Shown here: one piece after another, positions 1-7,017 of the stretch
How the letters are laid out: each line of letters begins with the position of its first letter
Numbering within the stretch: the stretch's first letter is position 1
Assembly: GCF_002953715.1 (NCBI RefSeq)
Contig: NZ_CP025013.1
Span: forward strand, 806,001-870,000
Direction of reading: 5' to 3'
Origin: Rhizobium leguminosarum
Lineage (GTDB): Bacteria > Pseudomonadota > Alphaproteobacteria > Rhizobiales > Rhizobiaceae
DNA length: 64,000 nt
The notes under the pieces: generated by a model
The model's input: the letters and a program-made list of their open reading frames with translations, nothing else
Database searches by the model: none
Told to the model about the DNA's origin: nothing
Program-made: the position numbers and the translations under genes

Positions 1-1
1 C

Positions 2-142
2 GCGGAGGTGACGCGCGGCCTGACGCGCATGGAGATGGGGCTTGGCCTGCGGGCGGGCCTGGCGATCGTCGCAATCGCCCTTCTGCTCGACCGGCTGTCC
101 CGCGGCCTGCTCGACCGTGACAGACTGCCGAAGACGAGATGA
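2..142 (+). CDS. ABC transporter permease, C-terminal fragment (ProW/glycine-betaine type)
   Basis: Only the last 46 codons lie in the window; the gene begins upstream. The visible residues end in a hydrophobic helix followed by LLDRLSRGLL, the typical tail of ProW/OpuAB permeases that import glycine betaine, proline betaine or choline across the inner membrane. The stop is 16 bp before the start of the hydroxyproline-epimerase homologue, so the two are probably co-transcribed. This links osmolyte uptake to the betaine catabolic genes that follow. The assignment rests on a short tail and on context. Confidence 0.6.
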   Translation, partial: AEVTRGLTRMEMGLGLRAGLAIVAIALLLDRLSRGLLDRDRLPKTR

Positions 143-158
143 GCAAGGACACAAAACG

Positions 159-1157
159 ATGAGAAACAGCTTCTTCTGCATCGACTCGCATACGTCAGGA
201 AATCCCGTGCGCCTTGTTGCCGGAGGCGGCCCGCTGCTTCCGCATGCGCCGATCAGTGAACGACGGGAGATTTTTGTCCGGGATCACGACTGGGTGCGCC
301 AGGCGCTGATGTTCGAGCCAAGGGGGCATGACATCATGTCGGGGGCGATCATCTATCCGGCCTACCGGGAGGATTGCGACTTTGCCGTTCTTTTCATCGA
401 AGTGAGCGGCTGCCTGCCGATGTGCGGCGCCGGCACCATCGGCGTCGTGACCGCCGCGATCGAGGAGGGGCTCGTCAAACCGCGGGAGCCGGGAAGGGTT
501 GCCATCGAGACGCCTGCAGGAAGGGTCGACGTCACTTATGAGGAAAAGGGCGGATATGTCGAATCCGTTCGTCTCCACAATGTTGCGAGCTACCTGCATG
601 AGGCTGATGTCGAGGTCGATGTGCCGGGAATGGGCCGTCTGCGCGTCGACATCTCCTATGGCGGCAACTATTATGCCGTCATCGAACCGCAGGAAAACTG
701 GAGCGGGCTCGACGGCATGACCGCATCCGACATTGTCGGCTGCAGCCAGAAACTCAGGTCAGCGCTTGCCGATATCTGCGATCCCATTCATCCCGACGAC
801 GCCAGGATCCGCGGCGTGCATCATGCGATCTGGTGTGACCACCCCGTCAACGACACCTCGGATGGGCGTTGCGCGGTCTTCTATGGCGAGAAGGCCATTG
901 ACCGCTCGCCGGGCGGCACCGGCACCTCCGCCCGCATGGCCCAGCTCTATGGGAAGGGACGGCTTACCGTCGGTTCGAGATACCGGCATGAAAGCCTGAT
1001 CGGAACCGTCTTCGAGGGCCGGGTCGAAGCCGAGGCGCGCATTGGGCCTTATGGCGGTATTCTTCCAAGCATCGGAGGCTGGGCACGCGTCATCGGACAC
1101 AACACCATTTTCGTTGACGATCGGGATCCGCTGGCGCATGGCTTTCAGATTCGATGA
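159..1157 (+). CDS. 4-hydroxyproline epimerase / proline racemase family protein with altered active site
   Basis: 332 residues, the usual length of 4-hydroxyproline 2-epimerases, which interconvert trans-4-hydroxy-L-proline and cis-4-hydroxy-D-proline using two Cys acid/bases. The fold signatures are clear: IDSHTSGNPVRLV at the N-terminus, the first catalytic Cys at about residue 89 (MCGAGTIG), and DRSPGGTGTSARMAQ near residue 252. In family members I recall these read MCGHGTIG and SPCGTGTSA. Here the second Cys is Gly and the His after the first Cys is Ala, so racemisation by the two-base mechanism is doubtful. The start at 159 matches the conserved N-terminus; an upstream in-frame ATG at 42 lies inside the permease gene. 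The stop overlaps a possible ATG of the regulator that follows. Family membership is secure; the reaction is not. Confidence 0.85.
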   Translation: MRNSFFCIDSHTSGNPVRLVAGGGPLLPHAPISERREIFVRDHDWVRQALMFEPRGHDIMSGAIIYPAYREDCDFAVLFIEVSGCLPMCGAGTIGVVTAAIEEGLVKPREPGRVAIETPAGRVDVTYEEKGGYVESVRLHNVASYLHEADVEVDVPGMGRLRVDISYGGNYYAVIEPQENWSGLDGMTASDIVGCSQKLRSALADICDPIHPDDARIRGVHHAIWCDHPVNDTSDGRCAVFYGEKAIDRSPGGTGTSARMAQLYGKGRLTVGSRYRHESLIGTVFEGRVEAEARIGPYGGILPSIGGWARVIGHNTIFVDDRDPLAHGFQIR

Positions 1158-1213
1158 GCGCATTTTCGTCTGAAAAGACGGGCGGCGCGGTAAGAAGCGG
1201 CAAGGAGATGACT

Positions 1214-2227
1214 ATGCGATCCGAGCAGCATCGGCGGGGAGACGACGCCGCGAAGTCGGCCGGGCGGCTCAAGGTGGGGTTCGTTCTGGCGCGATCATTC
1301 ACGCTGTCGGCCTTCGCGCTCTTCGTGGACACGCTGCGGCTTGCCAGCGACGAGCAGGATCGTTCCGGAAGGGTCCTTGCCGACTGGCAGGTAATCGGCA
1401 GCACGCGGCACCTGATCACCGCGAGCTGCGGCGTCCAGGTTGCTCCGACGTCCGATTTCGTCGATCCGTCGAAGTTCGATTACATCGTGGTCGTCGGCGG
1501 CCTTCTGACGGTGGAAAACCCCGTCGACCAGCAGACCATCACCTTTCTCAAGCAGGCCGACGCCAAGAAGGTGCCGCTGATCGGCGTGTGTACGGGTTCG
1601 TTCATTCTTGCTGCGGCAGGCCTTATGAAGCGGCACGAATCCTGTGTGAGCTGGCTGCATTACAAGGAGTTTCGAGAACGGTTTCCCGAGCTCAGCGTTC
1701 GCTCAGATCGGCTCTTCAATCTCGATCGCCAGCGCGGATCGTGCGCAGGCGGCAGCAGTTCCGCCGACATGGCGGCGTTGCTGGTAAGAAAATATATCAG
1801 CCGCGACGCTGAACGAAACGCGCTGGAGGTCCTTCAGATCGAAAAGGCCCGGACTTCTGCGGACATACAGCCCCGGCGTCCGCTCTACGACGACTATGAC
1901 GACGCCCGCGTCAAGGCGGCAATGATTACGATGGAACAGTTCGTCGATGGCAGCATGTCTATACAGAAGCTTGCCGCCACGGTTGGCCTGTCTCGGCGGC
2001 AACTGGAGAGGATCTTCATCGACAAGACGGGCATGTCTCCTGCCAAGGCTTATAATCGTGTTCGCATGGAGCGTGCGAAATCGATCCTGGCCCAGTCGAA
2101 GGCGCCACTGATCGAGATCGCGCTGGATGTCGGCTTTGAAAATGCCTCGCAGTTCACGCGAACGTTCAAGCGCACATTCGGGCAAACACCGTCGCAGCAT
2201 CGTGCAGCCGCTTCGAGAGCACACTAG
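1214..2227 (+). CDS. GATase1-like/AraC transcriptional regulator (GlxA/GbdR family)
   Basis: About 337 residues. The first ~190 residues form a DJ-1/PfpI-type class I amidotransferase-like sensor domain (VGFVLARSFTLSAFALFVD near the start, then GVCTGSFILAAAG). The last ~100 residues are an AraC helix-turn-helix pair ending in the family signature ALDVGFENASQFTRTFKRTF. GbdR, the activator of glycine-betaine catabolism, has this architecture. With a betaine permease, a hydroxyproline epimerase homologue and a Rieske demethylase nearby, control of quaternary-ammonium catabolism is the likely role. The start at 1214 has AAGGAG at good spacing. An ATG at 1154 overlapping the previous stop would add 20 poorly conserved residues. 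The stop codon lies inside a palindromic repeat. Confidence 0.85.
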   Translation: MRSEQHRRGDDAAKSAGRLKVGFVLARSFTLSAFALFVDTLRLASDEQDRSGRVLADWQVIGSTRHLITASCGVQVAPTSDFVDPSKFDYIVVVGGLLTVENPVDQQTITFLKQADAKKVPLIGVCTGSFILAAAGLMKRHESCVSWLHYKEFRERFPELSVRSDRLFNLDRQRGSCAGGSSSADMAALLVRKYISRDAERNALEVLQIEKARTSADIQPRRPLYDDYDDARVKAAMITMEQFVDGSMSIQKLAATVGLSRRQLERIFIDKTGMSPAKAYNRVRMERAKSILAQSKAPLIEIALDVGFENASQFTRTFKRTFGQTPSQHRAAASRAH

Positions 2228-2276
2228 AACAGGATGATTTTAGGCCGGGTCGGCCTAAAATCTGAATCCTGTTCTA
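2225..2276. repeat. Rhizobial intergenic palindrome (first of a pair)
   Basis: A 52-bp imperfect palindrome: outer arms TAGAACAGGAT and ATCCTGTTCTA, inner arms ATTTTAGGCC and GGCCTAAAAT around a 5-nt loop. It matches the RIME-type intergenic mosaic elements that I recall as scattered through Rhizobium genomes. Its first three bases are the stop codon of the AraC-type regulator, so it sits at the transcript end and may also act as a terminator or mRNA-stabilising hairpin. Confidence 0.75.
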
Positions 2277-2287
2277 CATTAAATAGT

Positions 2288-2339
2288 TAGAGCATGATGT
2301 CGTCCGAAAACCGCTCACACTTTTCGGCATCATGCTCTA
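2288..2339. repeat. Rhizobial intergenic palindrome (second of a pair)
   Basis: A second palindrome with outer arms TAGAGCATGATG and CATCATGCTCTA and an inner CCGAAAA / TTTTCGG pair. It lies 11 bp after the first, in the classic tandem order of these rhizobial elements, and ends just before the stop of the oppositely oriented M24 gene. Together the two fill the whole convergent intergenic region. Confidence 0.75.
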
Positions 2340-2346
2340 GGCTTAT

Positions 2347-3627
2347 TCAGATCTCTTCCCACGGAAACGTGTCGAGCCGCTCCGCTCCCCTTGCCGTGAT
2401 CAGTGCCTGGGTTTCCAGCTTGATGCTCTCGGATCCGGCCTCGGCGACCAGGCTTTCGACGTTGACCACCATGCCCTCCTCGATGATGCCACTGAAATCA
2501 GGATCGAAATCCGGATGTAGAAGGATCCCCGGCCATTCGTCCGCCATTCCGGTTCCGTGCAGAGCAAGCGTGTATCGATAAGGCTGGTATTTCTCCGGAA
2601 TCCGCCACGACAGCGCATTGAACTCCGCGAAGGTCATGCCGGGCTTCAGGATTGCGAGATTGTGCTCGATCTGATCCCTGGCTGCCGCGTAGAGTTGCTT
2701 CTGCTTGGCGTTCATCGCGACGTGCCCTGCTGTCCACGACCGCGAGAGGTCGGCGCAATAGCCGTATGGTCCGATCATATCGGTGTCGAAGGATATCATC
2801 TCCCCGCGTTTGACCACGTAGTCCGAGCATTCCTGATACCAGGGATTCGTTCTCGGGCCTGCGGTCAAGAGCTTGGTCTCGAGCCACTCGCCGCCGCTGC
2901 GTGCGTTTTCGAAGTGAAGCTCGGCCCAGATCTCTCTTTCGGTGCGGCCGGGCTCGGACACCTCGTACATCCGCGCCATGCCTGCTTCGCAGACACGGAT
3001 CGTCCATCTCATCAGCTCGATTTCGTCAGCGCTCTTGATGGCTCGCGCCCGCTCGGCCAGTTCCTGGCCGTCCATGAGTGTGAATCCGCGTTCCTGCAGT
3101 TCGAACGCGCCGGCGGGTTCGAGCCTGTCCACCGCCACGCGCCTGTTGCCGCCATGGCTGTTCAAGAGATCCGCGACTTCGTCCGCCCAGGCTTTCAGGC
3201 GGGGTTCCATAAGGTTGCCTGATGTGAAGAATATCCACGACTTCGCCGCCCGGATCTCGTCGATGCCTGGAAGCCCGTCATTGACATGTTCGGCGCCTTC
3301 GAATTCGAAAAGTATCGCCGGACCATCGGCCAGGATCAGAGCGTAGCGCGAGGCGTTGTGCATCGTCCAGATGCTCATATTCGATGAATCGAACGCATAT
3401 CGGATGTTGACGGGATCGTAGAGGAGCAGGGCGCCGCAATCCCATTCGCGCATCTTCGTGCGCAGGCGCTCCAGACGATAGCGGCGAGCCCGATCGAGCG
3501 TCGTGGCCGACAAAGGACTGACAAGAGGCTGATCCGCTCCCTCAGGATTGAGATATGCCTGCTTTCGCTCATCCTTGAAGACCGTCGGGCCGGTCAGCTG
3601 GGCGGAATCGCTTTCCTCTCGCAACAT
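2347..3627 (-). CDS. M24-fold metalloenzyme, DddP-like (candidate DMSP lyase)
   Basis: 426 residues with a creatinase-like N-terminal domain and a C-terminal pita-bread M24 domain. Metal ligands read directly: Asp281, Asp283, Asp293, His357, Glu391, Glu405. Tyr352 and Asp363 occupy the places of Tyr366 and Asp377 that I recall as catalytic in the DMSP lyase DddP. The offset of 14 is constant for all three Asp, the Tyr, the His and Asp363. Long stretches such as RTNPWYQEC, ISFDTDMIG and GGEWLETKLL also look DddP-like. DddP cleaves dimethylsulfoniopropionate to DMS and acrylate. The gene lies downstream of the Rieske oxygenase and its reductase on the same strand, 46 bp from the latter. A peptidase or another betaine-processing lyase is possible. 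Confidence 0.75.
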   Translation of the reverse strand: MLREESDSAQLTGPTVFKDERKQAYLNPEGADQPLVSPLSATTLDRARRYRLERLRTKMREWDCGALLLYDPVNIRYAFDSSNMSIWTMHNASRYALILADGPAILFEFEGAEHVNDGLPGIDEIRAAKSWIFFTSGNLMEPRLKAWADEVADLLNSHGGNRRVAVDRLEPAGAFELQERGFTLMDGQELAERARAIKSADEIELMRWTIRVCEAGMARMYEVSEPGRTEREIWAELHFENARSGGEWLETKLLTAGPRTNPWYQECSDYVVKRGEMISFDTDMIGPYGYCADLSRSWTAGHVAMNAKQKQLYAAARDQIEHNLAILKPGMTFAEFNALSWRIPEKYQPYRYTLALHGTGMADEWPGILLHPDFDPDFSGIIEEGMVVNVESLVAEAGSESIKLETQALITARGAERLDTFPWEEI

Positions 3628-3673
3628 TTCAGTGAATCCCTGTTGTCAGTGGTGACGCGACGTTACCAGGCGC

Positions 3674-4765
3674 TCAGCGCTCGATGACGAGATCGCTGAG
3701 CGGCTTCGAGCAGCAGGGCAGAAAGAAGCCGGCGTCGATTTCCCTCTGACGAATTCCGCCATTGTGGTTCATGTCGACGGTTCCGGAGGCGAGCTTCGAC
3801 TTGCAGGTGCCGCAGACGCCGTTCGCACAGGACGACGGTATCCTGACGCCCGCCTTCTTCGCGCAAGAGAGCACGCTCTGATCGCCGGAGACGTCGATGC
3901 TGCGGGCCTGTTTCGAGAAGGTGACCTGAAAGACCTTGGCAGCTGCCTCCTGAACCGCGGGGATCTCGGGTTCGTCGACGACCGCGGCGTCGAAGCTTTC
4001 CTCCAGGTAGTTCGAGGCGGCGACACCGAGCTCGGCGGCAATACCGCGCGCGGCGGCCATGAACGGGGCGGGGCCGCAGCACATCACGGTTCGCTCGGCG
4101 ATATCGGGAACGGCTAGCCTGATATAGTCTTTCGAAATGCGACCGGCCAGGCCGGGCCAGGACGGCTCGCCGGCAACGGTCTCCGGGAGGAAATGGAGGC
4201 GAAGGCCTTTCAGCCTGCGGGCGATGCAGGCCAGTTCGTCGCGAAAGATCAGATCCTGCGGTGTCCGGCCGGCATGCATGAAGACGACGTCGGCAGGTTC
4301 GCAACTGTCGGCGATCTCACGCAGAATGGACATGACAGGCGTAATGCCGGAACCGCCGGACAGCAGCAGAAGCTTCGGTCTCGAGGTCTCGGGCCTGACG
4401 AAATGGCCAAGCGGCCCATTCGCCTTGACGGTTGCCCCTGGAACCAGGTTGTCATGAAGCCAGTTGGAGATCTTTCCGCCGGGAACGCGCTTTACGGTCA
4501 CCGAGAAGGCGTTCGTCCGATGCGGCGAGGAGGAGATGCTGTAGCACCTGTTTTCAGCCTCTCCATTGTGTTCGAGGTCGAACAGAAAATACTGCCCGGC
4601 CTTGAACGCGAACCGCTTGCCTTCACGCGATGCGAAGGTGAATGTCTTGACGTCGTGGGTCTCCTGCTGGACGTCGAGGCAGACGAGCGCGTCGTCTTCC
4701 TCGGGATTCCAGACGTCATGAAGGGCGGCCCTGGCTGCGGGCGTCTGCGGGCTCCTAGTATCCAT
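3674..4765 (-). CDS. Ferredoxin/flavin reductase of a Rieske demethylase (GbcB-like)
   Basis: 363 residues. Order of domains: FAD-binding barrel with RCYSIS near residue 73, NAD-binding domain with LLSGGSGITPVMS near 134 and MCCGPAPFM near 228, then a plant-type [2Fe-2S] domain with Cys313, Cys318, Cys321 and Cys351 or 352. It passes electrons from NAD(P)H to the oxygenase encoded just upstream. The ATG at 4765 overlaps the end of the oxygenase gene by 11 bp, indicating translational coupling; in-frame starts further upstream would run deep into that gene. The arrangement matches GbcAB of glycine-betaine demethylation and the reductases of carnitine and proline-betaine demethylases. Confidence 0.88.
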   Translation of the reverse strand: MDTRSPQTPAARAALHDVWNPEEDDALVCLDVQQETHDVKTFTFASREGKRFAFKAGQYFLFDLEHNGEAENRCYSISSSPHRTNAFSVTVKRVPGGKISNWLHDNLVPGATVKANGPLGHFVRPETSRPKLLLLSGGSGITPVMSILREIADSCEPADVVFMHAGRTPQDLIFRDELACIARRLKGLRLHFLPETVAGEPSWPGLAGRISKDYIRLAVPDIAERTVMCCGPAPFMAAARGIAAELGVAASNYLEESFDAAVVDEPEIPAVQEAAAKVFQVTFSKQARSIDVSGDQSVLSCAKKAGVRIPSSCANGVCGTCKSKLASGTVDMNHNGGIRQREIDAGFFLPCCSKPLSDLVIER

Positions 4766-6008
4766 GGGCGCGCATCCGGTCGATGTACCAGTTGGCGAAC
4801 TTGTCGAGGTTCGTCTCGGAGAAGCGGGAATACGGGCCCGGCTGGTAAGCGGGATCCGTCGCGCCGGCATGAGAGCGGGCAACCAGATCGGCATCCTGGT
4901 CGGTCGTCGCGACCCAGACATCCGTCAGCTTGTCGAGATCGTAATCCACGCCTTCGACGGCGTCCTTGTGGACCAGCCACTTGGTTCTGACCAGCGTCTT
5001 GCCTGCGGAGAGCGGAATGACGGTTGCCACCACGGCATGATCGCCCATGAAGTGGTTCCAGCTGTTGTGGCCCCAAAGATGCATGTCGCCGAGATCCTTG
5101 CGGGTCATGTGGCCGAGAAGCTTGGAGGATGCGGCGGTGGCATCGTGGGTTTGGGATTCACCGGCGCCTGATATGATCAGCCGCTGGGTGCGGAAGTTGG
5201 TGGCGCAATCGGCGAGCTGCTCGACGGCAGCCGAGGGGAAGCCGTCAGACTCCCACGCCTTCGTCTGCTCTTCATATAGCCTGAAATGTTCCTCGGCCTG
5301 CTCGCGATCCTCCGGGCTCAGCGTCTCCGGGTCGAAGCCGAAGTCGAGATCGACGAAGGAGACGCAGAGCTCCGGATGGTTCGCGGAGCAATGGTAGCAT
5401 TCGCGATTGTTTTCCATCGTGAGCTTCCAGTTGCCATCCTCGATGACATCGGTTTGGAAGGCAACCTTTGCGTTCCGGATGTCGTAGGGGGCAAGGCGCT
5501 CGGTCATGGCCTGTTCGAGGAGAGCGATGTCCTCGGGTGGATTGTCGGAGAGACAGACATAAATCAGTCCGCCGATCGACTTGAAAGTGACGGGCTTAAG
5601 GCTCCGACACTCCTTGTCGAAGTCCTTGCCCATGTGAGGCGCGTAGCTGAGCTCACCCGTCAGTTCGTATGTCCAGGTGTGATAGGGACAGACGAGTTTT
5701 GAGACGATCGTCTTGCCCGGATCGAGAAGGCGGGACCCGCGATGTCGGCAGACATTGTGCAGGACGCGAATTTCTCCGTCGTCGTCACGCAGAAGGATCA
5801 GGCTCGTCTTGCCGATATCGATCACCGTGGCGTCACCGGGTTCGGGGACATCGCAATCGAGACCGACGCAGATCCAGTGATTGTGGAAGAAGACGTCGAT
5901 GTCTGCTTCAAACACGTCTTCTCTGACGTAAAGACCGGCCGGCAGAGAGTGACCGTTGGCACGAGCGTCTAGAAGGGCAGAAATGGACGACGGGAGCTTG
6001 TTTAGCAT
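4755..6008 (-). CDS. Rieske [2Fe-2S] aromatic-ring-hydroxylating-type oxygenase, betaine demethylase (GbcA-like)
   Basis: 417 residues. The Rieske cluster ligands are Cys87, His89, Cys107 and His110. The mononuclear iron site is recognisable in ENNRECYHC followed by NHPEL (His206, His211, with bridging Glu203). These are features of the GbcA / stachydrine demethylase / choline-monooxygenase branch, which oxidatively removes an N-methyl group. It is the first gene of a minus-strand operon with its reductase and the DddP-like gene, and is divergent from a LysR gene across 110 bp. The substrate (glycine betaine, proline betaine or hydroxyproline betaine) cannot be read from the sequence; the hydroxyproline-epimerase homologue nearby favours a proline-type betaine. 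Confidence 0.88.
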   Translation of the reverse strand: MLNKLPSSISALLDARANGHSLPAGLYVREDVFEADIDVFFHNHWICVGLDCDVPEPGDATVIDIGKTSLILLRDDDGEIRVLHNVCRHRGSRLLDPGKTIVSKLVCPYHTWTYELTGELSYAPHMGKDFDKECRSLKPVTFKSIGGLIYVCLSDNPPEDIALLEQAMTERLAPYDIRNAKVAFQTDVIEDGNWKLTMENNRECYHCSANHPELCVSFVDLDFGFDPETLSPEDREQAEEHFRLYEEQTKAWESDGFPSAAVEQLADCATNFRTQRLIISGAGESQTHDATAASSKLLGHMTRKDLGDMHLWGHNSWNHFMGDHAVVATVIPLSAGKTLVRTKWLVHKDAVEGVDYDLDKLTDVWVATTDQDADLVARSHAGATDPAYQPGPYSRFSETNLDKFANWYIDRMRAHGY

Positions 6009-6068
6009 CAGAACCTCTTATGCGAGAGTTTCCTCAGATTGCCCTTGCAGTGCCGATGTTTCAACGGC

Positions 6069-6098
6069 ATAAAAAATTAGGTTCGCATAAGTTTTTAT
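6069..6098. promoter_or_regulatory. Inverted repeat in the Rieske/LysR divergent promoter
   Basis: ATAAAAA and TTTTTAT arms separated by 16 bp lie between the two divergent genes, where a LysR-type regulator would be expected to bind. The arms are AT-rich, so chance is possible. Confidence 0.3.
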
Positions 6099-6118
6099 CA
6101 TGCGGTGAGAGTTCTGTG

Positions 6119-7006
6119 ATGCACTTTAAAAGACGGATCCCGTCGTTAACGGCACTGGTGACCCTGGAGGCGGTGCTCAGAAAGAAGAGCTTCACCACGG
6201 CCGCGACCGAATTGGGCGTCACGCAGGCGGCGGTCAGCAGGCAGATTGCATTGCTGGAGGAGGAATTCGGCCAACCCCTGTTCGTGCGCAAGCACCGAGC
6301 GATCGAGCCGACAACGGCATGCATCAACCTCGGAGCCACCCTGGCGAAGAGCTTTGCCGATATTGCCGAGAGCGTGGAAGCGATCCAGTCGCGCAGCCAG
6401 GACGTGTTGACGATAGGGGCGACCGTTGCATTCTCTTCCTTTTGGCTGCTGCCGCGGCTGGCCGAATTCCGCCGGGCGAACCCGGGCATCCTGGTGCGAG
6501 TGATATCCCAGGACAGCCCGATCGCTCTCGACGACGGAGAAGTCGATGTGGCAATTCGATATGGTGTGCCCCCCTTCAGCGATGGCACCGTCATCGCCTC
6601 GCGCGGCGACGTCATCTGCCCCGTCTGCTCTCCCGACTATCTCAGGCGTCGAGGAGATGGGGCGCTCGGCTCCGTCGACGAATTCATCGAAACGGACGTC
6701 CTTGATCGTTCCTGGTATAGCTGGGCGCAGTGGTTTTCGCTGACCGGCGCCAACCTCGAGGTAAAGCCGTCGCTTCGGTTCAACCACTATACCGAAACCA
6801 TCGCAGCCGCGCGCGCAGGCCAAGGGATTGCCTTGGGATGGCGGATGCTGGTGGGCACCTTTCTGGAGGATGGAACCCTGGTGCAGGTCGACGGCGGCGA
6901 GCTTGCCGCGGAGGATCGTTACAACGTGATCGTACCCGTCAAAGCCAAGCGAAGCAACGCACGCGACCTTGCCGCCGCCTGGCTGACGGCATCACTGCAC
7001 GGTTGA
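6119..7006 (+). CDS. LysR-family transcriptional regulator (GcvA-like)
   Basis: 295 residues: an N-terminal winged helix (SFTTAATELGVTQAAVSRQI) and a C-terminal periplasmic-binding-like effector domain (LTIGATVAFSSFWLLPRL onward). It is divergent from the Rieske oxygenase operon, the usual position for a regulator of that operon. ATG 6119 gives the normal LysR N-terminus (LTALVTLEAVLRKKSF). The upstream in-frame start at 6020 would add 33 residues with no family counterpart. The effector is unknown; a betaine is the natural guess from context. Confidence 0.88.
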   Translation: MHFKRRIPSLTALVTLEAVLRKKSFTTAATELGVTQAAVSRQIALLEEEFGQPLFVRKHRAIEPTTACINLGATLAKSFADIAESVEAIQSRSQDVLTIGATVAFSSFWLLPRLAEFRRANPGILVRVISQDSPIALDDGEVDVAIRYGVPPFSDGTVIASRGDVICPVCSPDYLRRRGDGALGSVDEFIETDVLDRSWYSWAQWFSLTGANLEVKPSLRFNHYTETIAAARAGQGIALGWRMLVGTFLEDGTLVQVDGGELAAEDRYNVIVPVKAKRSNARDLAAAWLTASLHG

Positions 7007-7017
7007 TCAAAGCGTGG

